64,000 nucleotides of DNA. Origin: JAFGHJ01 sp964534175. Lineage in GTDB: Bacteria; Hydrothermota; UBA3072. Position 1 is the first letter of the stretch; each line of letters opens with the position of its first letter. Of the stretch, positions 8,105 to 16,869 are shown piece after piece. The notes below the pieces were generated by a model. The model did no database searches and was not told the origin of the DNA. It saw only the letters and a list, made by a program, of their open reading frames with translations. Both the position numbers and the translations under genes were made by a program. The stretch covers positions 20,359 to 84,358 of the forward strand of contig CAZHNS010000007.1 of the NCBI GenBank assembly GCA_964534175.1, written 5' to 3'.

Positions 8105-9389
8105 ACATTTCCCTCACCACTTTTTTAAAGGTATCTCCTCTTTCCCTGAAATCTCTGTACCAGTCAAAACTCGAAGCTCCAGGAGAAAGAATTATTCTGT
8201 CACACTTTGAACCTAAAGCTTTCTCTACAGCATCTTTCATTGAAAACGCAAAAACCCAATTTGTAAATCCTATGTCTTTTAAGCTATCGGCAATCAACTC
8301 ACTCGACTCTCCAATAACAACAGCAAATTTTGCGAACCTCTTGACTGCTTCAACTATAGGACTAATGTCATCAACTTTCATTCGTCCACCCACAATAACA
8401 CATGAATCAGGAAAACATTCAAGAGATCGGAGTAAAGCAATAGGATTTGTACACATTGAATTGTTAATTATCCACATATCGTCTTTCTTTAAGACTGTCT
8501 CCATTCTATGCTCGACTCCGGGAAATGAACTAATCCTTTCCCGTACACTCTCCCAGTCTAAACCTATGATATTAGCAATAAGAGCTGCAATCATTCCATC
8601 TTCTATGAATGCATCTCCAGGCATAAACAAGTCATCTTTACTAAAAATCTCTCTATCCTCTCTATCTTTAACAAAAACAGAACCATTAAAATAAATATCA
8701 CTTTTCTCCTTGAGTGAAAAATACAAACTTTTTGAAGACAAATTAAGAGCTGTCAAGTTAGGATCATCTCTGTTAAGTATTGAATAATCTTCAGAATTTT
8801 GGTTTTTGAAAATATTTAATTTTGCGTTTAAATATTCTTTAAAATCTGCGTGTCTATCCAGATGATCTGGTGAGATATTAACGATTGCGGAAATCCAGGG
8901 ATGAAAATCTTGAATTCTCTCCAATTGATATGAAGAAACTTCCACAACAGATACAGAATCATCTTTGCTTATAGCAACAAGACTGCTCAGGGGTATTCCC
9001 GGAGAAATATTTCCTCCAAGAAGCACCTTATCATTAAGTGAACTTTTTAGTATATGATGAGCCATTGCCGCAGTTGTAGTTTTACCATTGGTACCAGTAA
9101 TAGCTACAAGCTTTCCTTTTAGATATCTTGAAGCAAACTCTATTTCTCCTACAACAGGTATTCCCTTTTCTCTGGCTTTTATAAGTATAGGAATATCCAG
9201 TGGTACACCAGGAGAAACAACTAACAAATCCATTTCAAGTAACTTCTCACTATGCTTACCATACTCATTGGGATACGGTATAGCAGAAATTTCGCGATTT
9301 GAATCACTTACAAAAGGTCTCTCCCCCAGACTTTCAATCAATTTTGAAACCGCCTTTCCGCTTCTACCAAAACCAATAACTCCAATCAT
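8097..9389 (-). CDS. murD: UDP-N-acetylmuramoyl-L-alanine--D-glutamate ligase MurD
   Basis: MurD adds D-glutamate to UDP-MurNAc-L-Ala. The 430-residue protein has the N-terminal GVIGFGRSGKA Rossmann motif, the ATP P-loop AITGTNGKTTTAA (about 93-105), VVEVSSYQLERI, and NISPDHLDRH in the central domain. The C-terminal ligase domain contains ILSPGASSFDWYRDF. It begins 11 bases downstream of mraY in transcription order and its stop overlaps the ftsW start, so coupling is likely. Cytoplasmic, standard length. Confidence 0.95.
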   Translation of the reverse strand: MIGVIGFGRSGKAVSKLIESLGERPFVSDSNREISAIPYPNEYGKHSEKLLEMDLLVVSPGVPLDIPILIKAREKGIPVVGEIEFASRYLKGKLVAITGTNGKTTTAAMAHHILKSSLNDKVLLGGNISPGIPLSSLVAISKDDSVSVVEVSSYQLERIQDFHPWISAIVNISPDHLDRHADFKEYLNAKLNIFKNQNSEDYSILNRDDPNLTALNLSSKSLYFSLKEKSDIYFNGSVFVKDREDREIFSKDDLFMPGDAFIEDGMIAALIANIIGLDWESVRERISSFPGVEHRMETVLKKDDMWIINNSMCTNPIALLRSLECFPDSCVIVGGRMKVDDISPIVEAVKRFAKFAVVIGESSELIADSLKDIGFTNWVFAFSMKDAVEKALGSKCDRIILSPGASSFDWYRDFRERGDTFKKVVREMYG

Positions 9390-9399
9390 TCTTATCCCC

Positions 9400-10476
9400 T
9401 TACCTTATTTTAAGCGTGCTGAGTCCAAGCAAAGCAAACATAATACCCCAAATCCAAAATCTAATTACCACCTTTGACTCCTGCCAACCAATAAGCTGAA
9501 AATGATGATGGATGGGAGCCATTTTAAAAATCCTCCTACCGGTACATTTAAACGAAGCAACCTGGAGAATTACAGACAATGCTTCTATTACAAAGACGCC
9601 CCCGATTACTAATAATAAAAACTCATGTTTTAGGAGAATTGCGATTAAACCCAATATACCACCAATAGCTAATGAGCCTGTATCACCCATAAAAATTTCC
9701 GCCGGGTGAGAATTAAACCACAAAAAACCTATTGATGAGCCAACAAAAGCGGCACAGAAAACCGTTACTTCTCCGCTTCCGGGAATATAAAGTAAATTTA
9801 AATATTCTGCGAATTTGATATTACCTGTAACATAGGCAATAACAGCAAAGGCTATAGCTATAATGCTGGCGAGACCAATTGCGAGCCCATCCATACCGTC
9901 CGTAATATTAACTGCATTAGTCGTACCTATTATTACCAAAATGATGAAAGGAATATAAAAATAACCAAGGTTAATAAAAACATTCTTAAAGAAAGGAGCT
10001 ATTGTTAATGTCTCATAACCGCTTTTAAAAGGAAAAAGAACAAACATAACACCTATAAAGACGGCAGGAATAATTTGTATTATAATTTTAGTTAAAACAT
10101 TGAATCCATCTCCTCTTTTACCCTTTATATAATCATCGAATACCCCAAAAACTCCCATCCATACAGTAATGCCAATTAAGTAAAGAATGAAATAATTCCT
10201 TATATCAGCCCATAGCAAAACGGAAATAAGAAGCGAAATTATAATCAACAACCCACCCATCGTAGGAGTACCACCTTTTTCTCCATGGGTATCTTTTATC
10301 CACTTAGAAATAGATTCGGTAAGCGCTTTGTTTTTAAGAAAAACTATAAATCTTCTCCCCAGTATCAATGAAATCAAAAGAGAAGTTATTGCAGCATAAG
10401 CAGAACGAAATGTTATATAACGTAATAAATTAAAAACAATAAAATTTTCTCTTAGAGGGTAGAGTAAATAAAACAA
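9400..10476 (-). CDS. mraY: Phospho-N-acetylmuramoyl-pentapeptide transferase MraY
   Basis: MraY transfers phospho-MurNAc-pentapeptide to undecaprenyl phosphate, making lipid I in the inner membrane. The 358-residue polytopic protein has THGEKGGTPTMGG after helix 1, the catalytic NAVNITDGMDGLAIG loop, and the C-terminal MAPIHHHFQLIGW histidine loop, all diagnostic. It begins with TTG at 10476, selected because AGGAGG lies 4 bases upstream. It overlaps murF by 25 bases and sits between murF and murD, the canonical place. Confidence 0.97.
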   Translation of the reverse strand: MFYLLYPLRENFIVFNLLRYITFRSAYAAITSLLISLILGRRFIVFLKNKALTESISKWIKDTHGEKGGTPTMGGLLIIISLLISVLLWADIRNYFILYLIGITVWMGVFGVFDDYIKGKRGDGFNVLTKIIIQIIPAVFIGVMFVLFPFKSGYETLTIAPFFKNVFINLGYFYIPFIILVIIGTTNAVNITDGMDGLAIGLASIIAIAFAVIAYVTGNIKFAEYLNLLYIPGSGEVTVFCAAFVGSSIGFLWFNSHPAEIFMGDTGSLAIGGILGLIAILLKHEFLLLVIGGVFVIEALSVILQVASFKCTGRRIFKMAPIHHHFQLIGWQESKVVIRFWIWGIMFALLGLSTLKIR

Positions 10477-11786
10477 TTTTCCTCCTGCAATTGTTCAATT
10501 AAAGTCTCAAGTTTTAAAGCTCTCGACGATTTGAACAATATTGTATCTCCCTTTTCAAGTATTTCCTTAAGTTTTTTAAGAGCCTCTTCTTTATTAGCAA
10601 CCAAATACCCGCCATCAAAACCTTCTACAAAACCTTCTGCTTCGGCTCCAATGGCAATCAATTCACGTACCCTGTACTTAAGTTTTTTACCGGTTTCCCT
10701 ATGAATAGAATAACTGTTCTCTCCTAATTCCAGCATAGGACCGAGAACAACCACTTTTCTGCCCGACATCAAAGAAAGAAAAGAAACAGCATTTAAAAGA
10801 GAATCCGGATTACTATTATAAGTGTCATCAATAATATTAAACTTATTAGTTCTCTTAATTTCCATCCTGTGAGAAGCTACTTCAACTCTCTTAAGCCCTT
10901 CTTGAATATGACCACGGGAGATTCCATAATGAAGTGCAACGGACACAGCTAACATAGCACATCTTAACATTCCAAGAGTAGGCAACTTAATCCAAAAATC
11001 AGTACCTGAAGTAGAAAAAAGAGTACCATCTATTGATTCCTGCAGTATTTTAAAAGTAAAATCGTTGTCTTCCGAAAATCCTATTTTAATAATTTTACCT
11101 TTTTTAATATTACGAAGCAGAGGATCATCTCCGTTAACAAACAAAGGTCCTTTAAGCCCTTCCACAATATCAGATTTCTCCTTTAAAACTCCCTTTTTAT
11201 CTTTAAAGGCGAGAAGATGTGCCGGACCTATACCCGTAATCAACCCAATATCAGGTTCCGCAATTTCTGACAGCCTCTTTATTTCACCAAATTTATTGGT
11301 TCCAAATTCCAAGACCGCGATTTTTTCTTCCTCTAATTTAAACAAATTTAAAGGAACACCTATAAGATTATTATAATTTTTAAAAGATATCAATGTAGGA
11401 TAGCTTGTACTAAAAATAGACCCAATAAAATTTTTTGTAGTGGTCTTTCCGTATGAACCCGTAACCGCAATAGCAAAAACATCAGTTTTCTTTTTATAAT
11501 AGGAAGCTAGGTCTCCCAAACCTTGAAGCGTATCCCGGATTAGAATTACCTCTTTGTTTTTAACCTTCTTAGATACAACAGCCGGAAGGCCCGATTTAAG
11601 AACAGCCTCGCTTACAAAATCATGCCCATCAAAGTTTTCTCCCTTAATGGCAAAAAACAACTCATTACTTTGAATGGTTCTCGAATCAATCGAAACTCCG
11701 CTTAAACTCTTACCATTTAAGCGCTTGTTCCCCAAATACTTACCCCCTAATACTTCGATAATCTTTTTAAGCCCTATTTCTTTCAT
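10452..11786 (-). CDS. murF: UDP-N-acetylmuramoyl-tripeptide--D-alanyl-D-alanine ligase MurF
   Basis: MurF adds D-Ala-D-Ala to the UDP-MurNAc tripeptide. Its 444 residues include the N-terminal substrate domain (SGVSIDSRTIQSNELFFAIKGENFDGHDF), the P-loop AVTGSYGKTTTK, the central VLEFGTNKFGEI and GPAHLLAFKD segments, and IIDDTYNSNPDS, typical of MurF. The C-terminal domain is complete. It overlaps murE by 20 bases upstream and mraY by 25 downstream. No ddl gene is seen in the operon, so the dipeptide must be made elsewhere. Confidence 0.95.
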   Translation of the reverse strand: MKEIGLKKIIEVLGGKYLGNKRLNGKSLSGVSIDSRTIQSNELFFAIKGENFDGHDFVSEAVLKSGLPAVVSKKVKNKEVILIRDTLQGLGDLASYYKKKTDVFAIAVTGSYGKTTTKNFIGSIFSTSYPTLISFKNYNNLIGVPLNLFKLEEEKIAVLEFGTNKFGEIKRLSEIAEPDIGLITGIGPAHLLAFKDKKGVLKEKSDIVEGLKGPLFVNGDDPLLRNIKKGKIIKIGFSEDNDFTFKILQESIDGTLFSTSGTDFWIKLPTLGMLRCAMLAVSVALHYGISRGHIQEGLKRVEVASHRMEIKRTNKFNIIDDTYNSNPDSLLNAVSFLSLMSGRKVVVLGPMLELGENSYSIHRETGKKLKYRVRELIAIGAEAEGFVEGFDGGYLVANKEEALKKLKEILEKGDTILFKSSRALKLETLIEQLQEENCFIYSTL

Positions 11787-13203
11787 ATTTATAAAACTCC
11801 ATAACGCACTTTTTATCGGAGAAAGGATTTCTTTTCCCTTTTATTTCCTGGTAATCTTCGTGTCCCTTTCCTGCGATCAGAACAAAATCTCCTTCCCCTG
11901 CAATTGAAAGAGCTTTAAAAATTGCCTCTTTTCTATCTTTCAACCTCACTGCTTTTTTATCTGAAATACCTTCAAAAATATCATCTATTATATCATCAGG
12001 ATCTTCGTCCCTGGGGTTATCTGAGGTAACAATTACTACATCCGAAAGTGACGATACAACAGCACCCATTAACCCTCTCTTGCCTCTATCTCTATGCCCT
12101 CCTGCCCCAAAAACAGTTATTATCCTGGAAGGATTATATTCTTTAAGAGAAGAAATAACAGAAAAGAGAGCATCAGGGGTATGGGCGTAATCAACAAAAA
12201 CCAAAATTCCTTCCGGAGATTCAATTTTCTCTAATCTGCCCGGCGGTAGCGGAGCCTCCTCAATACGCTTTTTAATCTCAGAATCACTCAAATTCTCTAG
12301 GATGCCAACAACCACCGCGGCGAGAACATTCCAGGCATTAAAGCTCCCAACAAGAGGACTAAATACTTCAAGGCTTCTACCCATCCCCTCAATTTTTAAA
12401 TTAAAACCTTTTCCCGAATTCTGCAGTATATTTCCTATAACATTTCCTCTTTTAAAACCATAAGTCACAACCTTCGAACTAGTTCTTTTAATTAAATATG
12501 GGGCATTCGCATCATCAGCGTTAATTACCGCTATTTTATTTTCTTCTAAGCCTTCGAAAAATTTCGCTTTAGCATTCCTATAATTTTCAAAATTCTTATG
12601 GTAATCTAAATGGTCTCTTGTAATATTCGTAAAAACAGCATAATCAAAATCGACATCAGAAACTCGGTTCTGATCGAGCCCTATAGAAGAGACCTCAAGG
12701 ATAGCGGTATCCAAGCCTCTTTTATAGGCTCCAGCGATTTCCCTATGTAATAAAATAGGTGAAGGAGTAGTGTTTATGGCTTTAATATTATTGCTAAGTC
12801 CCATATACTTTACTGTACTAAAACAAACAGAATTCGGGAAAAGGGAAGAAAGGAGGTAAGAAGTGGTAGTTTTGCCATTAGTTCCAGTAACGCCTATAAT
12901 TTTTAATTTACTAGAAGGATTTTCGTAATAATTGGAAACAATTCTTGAAAAAGCCTTCCTGGCATTGGGAACAAGAATATAAGGAATATCATGGGATAAT
13001 TTTTTTTCTATCAAAATAACACAGGCTCCCTTATCCAGAGCTTCTTTATAAAAATCATGCCCATCAAAAACCTCCCCCTGGAGAGCCGCAAAAAGGTAAC
13101 CTTGTTTGACCTCGCGAGAATCATCAGAAATACCAGTAACTTCATTTACTGCATCTGTTTTTTCTGTAATTTCAACGCCTTCTAACAATTCATCAATTTT
13201 CAT
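11767..13203 (-). CDS. murE: UDP-N-acetylmuramoyl-L-alanyl-D-glutamate--meso-diaminopimelate ligase MurE
   Basis: MurE adds the third peptide residue. The 478-residue protein has the UDP-binding N-domain (GISDDSREVKQGYLF), the P-loop GVTGTNGKTTTS, NTTPSP, the carbamylated-lysine region NITRDHLDYHKNFENYRNAKAKFF, and the C-terminal specificity motif DNPRDEDP. DNPR at this place is the known signature for meso-diaminopimelate rather than lysine. It lies 3 bases after ftsI and overlaps murF by 20 bases. Confidence 0.95.
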   Translation of the reverse strand: MKIDELLEGVEITEKTDAVNEVTGISDDSREVKQGYLFAALQGEVFDGHDFYKEALDKGACVILIEKKLSHDIPYILVPNARKAFSRIVSNYYENPSSKLKIIGVTGTNGKTTTSYLLSSLFPNSVCFSTVKYMGLSNNIKAINTTPSPILLHREIAGAYKRGLDTAILEVSSIGLDQNRVSDVDFDYAVFTNITRDHLDYHKNFENYRNAKAKFFEGLEENKIAVINADDANAPYLIKRTSSKVVTYGFKRGNVIGNILQNSGKGFNLKIEGMGRSLEVFSPLVGSFNAWNVLAAVVVGILENLSDSEIKKRIEEAPLPPGRLEKIESPEGILVFVDYAHTPDALFSVISSLKEYNPSRIITVFGAGGHRDRGKRGLMGAVVSSLSDVVIVTSDNPRDEDPDDIIDDIFEGISDKKAVRLKDRKEAIFKALSIAGEGDFVLIAGKGHEDYQEIKGKRNPFSDKKCVMEFYKYERNRA

Positions 13204-13206
13204 AAT

Positions 13207-14865
13207 TTATAAGAATTTCTCTCTGTAACCTCTATGAGTTACAATTCTACTTACTATTCTTCTGAAAGCCGGACAAGCCGTTTCCGAAGCATAATAGTAA
13301 GGCCAGCTAACGTTATCAACAAAAATACCCAAAACATATTCTGGTTCGGGATACGGGAACAAGCCTACAAAAGAGGAAACGTACTTACCCTTAACATAAC
13401 TACCATTCTCAATCTTCCATGCCGTTCCGGTTTTTCCCGCTATAGAAACAAACGGGAAAGAAGCAGAAATAGCTGTACCCTCCTCCGTCACATCATTTAA
13501 AATCTCAAGCAAATCATCACAAATTTTCGGACTTCCAATTCTACGGATAACTTCTCTCCGGCTTCTTCTTACAATTCTACCATTTTTAGCAATATTTTTC
13601 ATCACCCTTGGCCTAAGAAGAACACCGTTATTTCCGATAGCCTGATAGGCCATCAGAATTTGTAATGGGGTTACAGAAACACCCTGTCCAAAAGAAACAG
13701 TGGCAAGCCTTATATCCCTTGAACGGGGAAGATGAGGCAACTTTCCCGAATACTCCACCGGTAAATCGATACCGCTTTCACAACCAACGCCAAAAAGCCT
13801 TGCCATATTATAGAATTCTTTCCTACCAATTTTTTCGCCAACCGCTATAAATCCAACATTCGAGGAATAAATCATAGCTTCTCTAAAAGTATACGCTGAA
13901 TGAGGATGTGGATCTCTAAATAATTTTCCGCCGAATTCAATAGTAGTTGAATCTACCAATGTATCAGAGATAGAAAAGCCTTCTTTCATATAGGCAAAAG
14001 CAGGAATTAATTTAAAAATTGAACCAGGTTCAAACTCCCAGGAGGTACATGCATTAAGTCTCCAACCTCTATTGGGGTCAAACTCCGGATAATTAACCAT
14101 TGCCAGAACTTCTCCCGTTTTAACAGAAACACAAATGCCCATAACTTGAGTCGCCCCTGTCTTCTCTCTTAAAATTTTTAATTCTTCATTCATAATCGTC
14201 TGTATATCGAGGTCCATTGTCAGATAAACATCACATCCCTCGGATGCATCTTCATAATCGTTTTCAGATCTCTTCAGAAGATTAATACCGGAATACCTAG
14301 GTACTTCCAGGAAATACGCCCAACCATCCCGACCTTTAAGAAACTCATTGTATTGTCTTTCAACACCTAATATGCCTTCTCTTTTCCAGTCAAGAGAACC
14401 CAGAATTGTTCTCCCCAAAAGATTCGATGGATAAAACCTAAACCATTCTTTTACAGCATAGACGCCAGGAATATTTATTTCCCCTACAACAGAATCCGAA
14501 ATTCCCCTTGCAATTCTTATAAATTCAGACTCATCGGAAAGCAACTTCAACAATCTTTCTTCGCTTCCTAGATTACAAGCCGAAAGCTTCTTCGCAATAT
14601 TTTTAGGATCTTTAATTTTACTTTTTTTAGCATAAAGCGTAAACATTTTCAGATCTGTAGCGAGAATCCTACCTTTTCTATCGAAAATATTCCCTCTTCT
14701 CGACTCAATAGGAAGTAACCGTAACTGCTCTTCTTTTGTTTTCTTACTTATTTCTTCAGATCTTATAACTTGAAGATAAAAAAGCCTGCAAAACACCAAA
14801 AACCAGAGACAAACAAATAGAAGGACTAATAATTTTGCTTTTCCCTTAAATAATTTACCTTTCAT
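13207..14865 (-). CDS. ftsI: Septal class B penicillin-binding protein (transpeptidase) FtsI/PBP3
   Basis: This is the D,D-transpeptidase of septal peptidoglycan synthesis, 552 residues. One N-terminal membrane helix (about 10-30) is followed by the dimerisation/pedestal domain (RRGNIFDRKGRILA) and the transpeptidase domain. The active motifs are present: SIFK (SxxK) after EPG, SSN (SxN) and KTGT. No PASTA repeats follow. The start ATG overlaps the ftsL stop in TAATG. Position right after the FtsL-like gene and beside murE supports FtsI rather than an elongation PBP2. Confidence 0.93.
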   Translation of the reverse strand: MKGKLFKGKAKLLVLLFVCLWFLVFCRLFYLQVIRSEEISKKTKEEQLRLLPIESRRGNIFDRKGRILATDLKMFTLYAKKSKIKDPKNIAKKLSACNLGSEERLLKLLSDESEFIRIARGISDSVVGEINIPGVYAVKEWFRFYPSNLLGRTILGSLDWKREGILGVERQYNEFLKGRDGWAYFLEVPRYSGINLLKRSENDYEDASEGCDVYLTMDLDIQTIMNEELKILREKTGATQVMGICVSVKTGEVLAMVNYPEFDPNRGWRLNACTSWEFEPGSIFKLIPAFAYMKEGFSISDTLVDSTTIEFGGKLFRDPHPHSAYTFREAMIYSSNVGFIAVGEKIGRKEFYNMARLFGVGCESGIDLPVEYSGKLPHLPRSRDIRLATVSFGQGVSVTPLQILMAYQAIGNNGVLLRPRVMKNIAKNGRIVRRSRREVIRRIGSPKICDDLLEILNDVTEEGTAISASFPFVSIAGKTGTAWKIENGSYVKGKYVSSFVGLFPYPEPEYVLGIFVDNVSWPYYYASETACPAFRRIVSRIVTHRGYREKFL

Positions 14866-15149
14866 TAATCTTGCCTTAAAAAATTAAAATCTTCTATTTT
14901 AAAAATTTCGTTTCTTTTCGGATATCTCATGTTCAAGATCTCCCCCGCTTTAGCTTCGATAATACGGTGACTGGACTCTTTTCTCCATTTAGAAAAAAGT
15001 ACCGCAACATTTCTCTCAAGATTCTGAACCTCCGTAGTCAAATTTGATATTTTTATATTAAGTGCGTTAACCATATTTTTTTTCCAAACATGCAAAATAA
15101 AAGGTGAAATAAAGAGCAAAATAATAAATAATATTTTCAAGGCTCTCAC
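14865..15149 (-). CDS. ftsL: FtsL-like septum formation initiator protein
   Basis: This 94-residue bitopic protein has a membrane helix at about 4-22 and then a short coiled coil (about 30-55, ISNLTTEVQNLERNV). It ends in a small conserved tail around LNMRYPKRNEIFKI. This is the FtsL/DivIC architecture: such proteins connect FtsQ and FtsI/FtsW. Primary sequence conservation is weak, so the name rests on size, topology and position between rsmH and ftsI. It starts with GTG overlapping the rsmH stop (GTGA). Confidence 0.75.
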   Translation of the reverse strand: MRALKILFIILLFISPFILHVWKKNMVNALNIKISNLTTEVQNLERNVAVLFSKWRKESSHRIIEAKAGEILNMRYPKRNEIFKIEDFNFLRQD

Positions 15150-15985
15150 TTCTCAAAAACCCTTAAATGCGCACTTCTACACCGTGGATTAAGTTCAAAC
15201 TCACTCTTAGTAGGCTTAACCGGTTTTTTAAGAAGCGGCTTTAGACCTTCTTCATCTGTTTTTTTACAAACCAATTTTTCTTCATCTTTATGATAGGTTA
15301 TCGTTACCAATCTACCTTTTTCCTTTAAAATTTTCGGGGCAGCCAAAATTCCTTCCTCGATATTTTGAAATTCATGATTAACGGCTATTCGCAAAGCCTG
15401 AAAAACCCTACCCAGATGCTTGTGGGCTTTGTTTCTGGGCACAGTCTTCCTTACAAGAAGAGCAAGTTCTTCCGTTGTTCTGGGTTTCTCTATTTTTATT
15501 TTTTTTGCAATTCTTCTCGAAGCCCGTTCCCCACCATAATAATAAAGGATATCGGCAATTTCCTCTTCACTACTTTCTTCTAACATATCTGAAACGGTAA
15601 TACCTTTTTCTCCAAACCTCATATCAAGAGGTCCTTCGCTTCTATAAGAAAAACCTCTTTCGGCATCATCTAGTTGATAAGAGGATAACCCAAAATCAAA
15701 AAGAACTCCATCAACTTTTTTGTCTATAAACTTATCCATATATTTATAGTTAACATGAATAAATAAGGCTCTATCTCCAAATTCGGATAATCTTTGAGAT
15801 GCTATTTCGATTTGTTTTTTGTCAAGTTCAAAACCTATAACGGAAGCATCGGAACTCGTAAGAATCGCAAGAGAATGACCACCACATCCAAGTGTAGCAT
15901 CAATATAAACGCCATTTTCATTACAGATAAGATAATTGACCACTTTATCTGCCATTACCGGAAGATGAATAGTGGATTTTCGCAT
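15146..15985 (-). CDS. rsmH: 16S rRNA (cytosine(1402)-N(4))-methyltransferase RsmH (MraW)
   Basis: RsmH N4-methylates C1402 in the ribosomal P site. The SAM-binding motif is YIDATLGCGGHSLAIL. Other family features are the VDGVLFDFGLSSYQLDDAERGFS segment, LDMRFG, and the C-terminal VTITYHKDEEKLV and RSAHLRV. The start is placed at the ATG at 15985 (MRKSTIHLPVMA), which gives the usual family N-terminus 10 bases after the mraZ stop. A longer frame to 16024 would overlap mraZ and add an atypical extension. Second gene of the dcw operon. Confidence 0.94.
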   Translation of the reverse strand: MRKSTIHLPVMADKVVNYLICNENGVYIDATLGCGGHSLAILTSSDASVIGFELDKKQIEIASQRLSEFGDRALFIHVNYKYMDKFIDKKVDGVLFDFGLSSYQLDDAERGFSYRSEGPLDMRFGEKGITVSDMLEESSEEEIADILYYYGGERASRRIAKKIKIEKPRTTEELALLVRKTVPRNKAHKHLGRVFQALRIAVNHEFQNIEEGILAAPKILKEKGRLVTITYHKDEEKLVCKKTDEEGLKPLLKKPVKPTKSEFELNPRCRSAHLRVFEK

Positions 15986-15995
15986 TACACTCTCA

Positions 15996-16430
15996 TCACA
16001 TACCAAGTTTTGAATACAGTTCATTTATATCGCTGCTCCCTTTAGAATATTTCTCGTAAACAGAAGGCGACCATAACTCAATTTTATCAATAGCCCCAAG
16101 AAAGAAAACCTCATTCTCGATTTTCGAATAATCTCGAAGCTCTTTTGGAAGTACAATACGACCCTGAGAATCCATAGAAAGTAGTTCCGCAGCATAAGAA
16201 AAGGCCCGTATTGCCTCTCTTATACTTTTCTGAGAATATCTCTTATTTGAAAGATCCTTTACGAATTTATTCCACCCCGAAAGAGGAAAAAGCAAAAGAG
16301 ACGTTTCAAACCCTCTGACTATGTAAAAACTTCCTTTGTCTTCTTTTGCCAAAACAGACCTGAACTTCGCCGGAACAAATACTCTCCCTTTGTGATCAAC
16401 TGAGTATATGTCATTTCCTATAAAATACAT
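15996..16430 (-). CDS. mraZ: Transcriptional regulator MraZ
   Basis: MraZ is a ring-forming DNA-binding protein with two SpoVT/AbrB-type domains. It binds repeats in its own promoter and controls the dcw operon. Both DxxGR motifs are visible: DHKGRVFVPAKFR near the N-terminus and DSQGRIVLPKELR in the second half. The start is the ATG at 16430 (MYFIGND), preceded by GGAGGAAAG. The frame stays open for 22 more codons upstream, but those would run through the operator boxes and are unlikely to be translated. At 144 residues it has the usual length. It heads the operon. Confidence 0.95.
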   Translation of the reverse strand: MYFIGNDIYSVDHKGRVFVPAKFRSVLAKEDKGSFYIVRGFETSLLLFPLSGWNKFVKDLSNKRYSQKSIREAIRAFSYAAELLSMDSQGRIVLPKELRDYSKIENEVFFLGAIDKIELWSPSVYEKYSKGSSDINELYSKLGM

Positions 16431-16458
16431 TCTTTCCTCCTTACCCTTAAATACCATT

Positions 16459-16483
16459 CCCCACTTTTCCCCACCTGTACCCA
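16459..16483 (-). promoter_or_regulatory. MraZ operator: three TGGGN boxes at 10-base spacing
   Basis: Read on the minus strand, TGGGT (16483-16479), TGGGG (16473-16469) and TGGGG (16463-16459) are exactly 10 bases apart, one helical turn. They lie between the -10 box and the mraZ Shine-Dalgarno. Known MraZ operators in E. coli, Mycoplasma and others are repeats of TGGGN at this spacing. The first box covers the predicted transcription start, so binding should repress the dcw operon. Confidence 0.88.
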
Positions 16484-16485
16484 CA

Positions 16486-16513
16486 ATTATAATCACATTA
16501 TCAACTTTGTCAA
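16486..16513 (-). promoter_or_regulatory. Consensus sigma-70 promoter of the dcw operon
   Basis: On the minus strand, TTGACA (16513-16508) and TATAAT (16491-16486) are both perfect matches to consensus, separated by 16 bases. The predicted start near 16479 gives a leader of about 50 bases that contains the MraZ boxes and a strong Shine-Dalgarno. Confidence 0.85.
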
Positions 16514-16706
16514 GGGGTAAAAAGTGTTTTTCTAAGAAAAAAATCTAATTTCTATTTTTCGCAAAAATGTTCAAATATAAGAGTTAAGGGACAAAAATCT
16601 CGTGAAGAATTTATTTTTTTCTGACTTTGTTCCCAAAAAAACGGATTTAACCATAGAATTACAGCTAATACAGATTCCCCACCATACTACAACACCAAAA
16701 CAATCT

Positions 16707-16733
16707 CACACAGAGCCACAAAGAGCACAAAGT
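16707..16733. repeat. CTCTGTG-type dispersed repeat, copy 1
   Basis: The minus strand reads TTTGTGCTCTTTGTGGCTCTGTGTG. A close relative lies at 36771-36795 (TCCGTGTTCTCTGTGTCTCTGTGT). The two share the GTG-TCT-TGTG-CTCTGTGT framework, so this is a dispersed intergenic repeat and not coding sequence. The rest of the 16514-16706 stretch is AT-rich with nothing recognisable. Confidence 0.5.
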
Positions 16734-16776
16734 CTTTATTCTTGGTTTTTATTCAATCTTTAAATTTTGATTGATA

Positions 16777-16812
16777 ATTTTACATTTTTGTATCCCGTTT
16801 TTGCATTTAATC
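16777..16812. repeat. Degenerate end fragment related to the four-helix element
   Basis: The plus strand contains TTTTACATTTTTG followed by a diverged stretch and TTTGCATTTAA. This resembles the 3' end of the element at 63530-63985 (TTTTACATTTTTATTTGTC, then TTTTGCTTTTTAA). Only part aligns and the sequence is simple, so the relationship is tentative. Confidence 0.35.
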
Positions 16813-16833
16813 AACACTGCAGCAACGAGGGGG

Positions 16834-16861
16834 TTGCGAAAGTCGTAAAAAACCTTAAAAT
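16834..16861 (+). promoter_or_regulatory. Possible promoter of dnaG-rpoD, near-leaderless
   Basis: TTGCGA (16834-16839), a 16-base spacer and TAAAAT (16856-16861) lie just before the dnaG ATG at 16870, leaving 8 bases between the -10 box and the start codon. No Shine-Dalgarno is visible before dnaG. This fits a leaderless or nearly leaderless message, but the -35 match is only partial. Confidence 0.45.
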
Positions 16862-16869
16862 TTAGCGTT

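Noticed and set aside
16431..16496. An upstream extension of mraZ by 22 codons
   Set aside because: It would translate through the operator boxes and start upstream of the predicted transcript start. The strong Shine-Dalgarno points to the ATG at 16430.
16514..16869. A small RNA or tRNA in the mraZ-dnaG gap
   Set aside because: No cloverleaf, no TTCGA-type loop and no stable extended hairpin. The stretch is explained by repeats and promoters.
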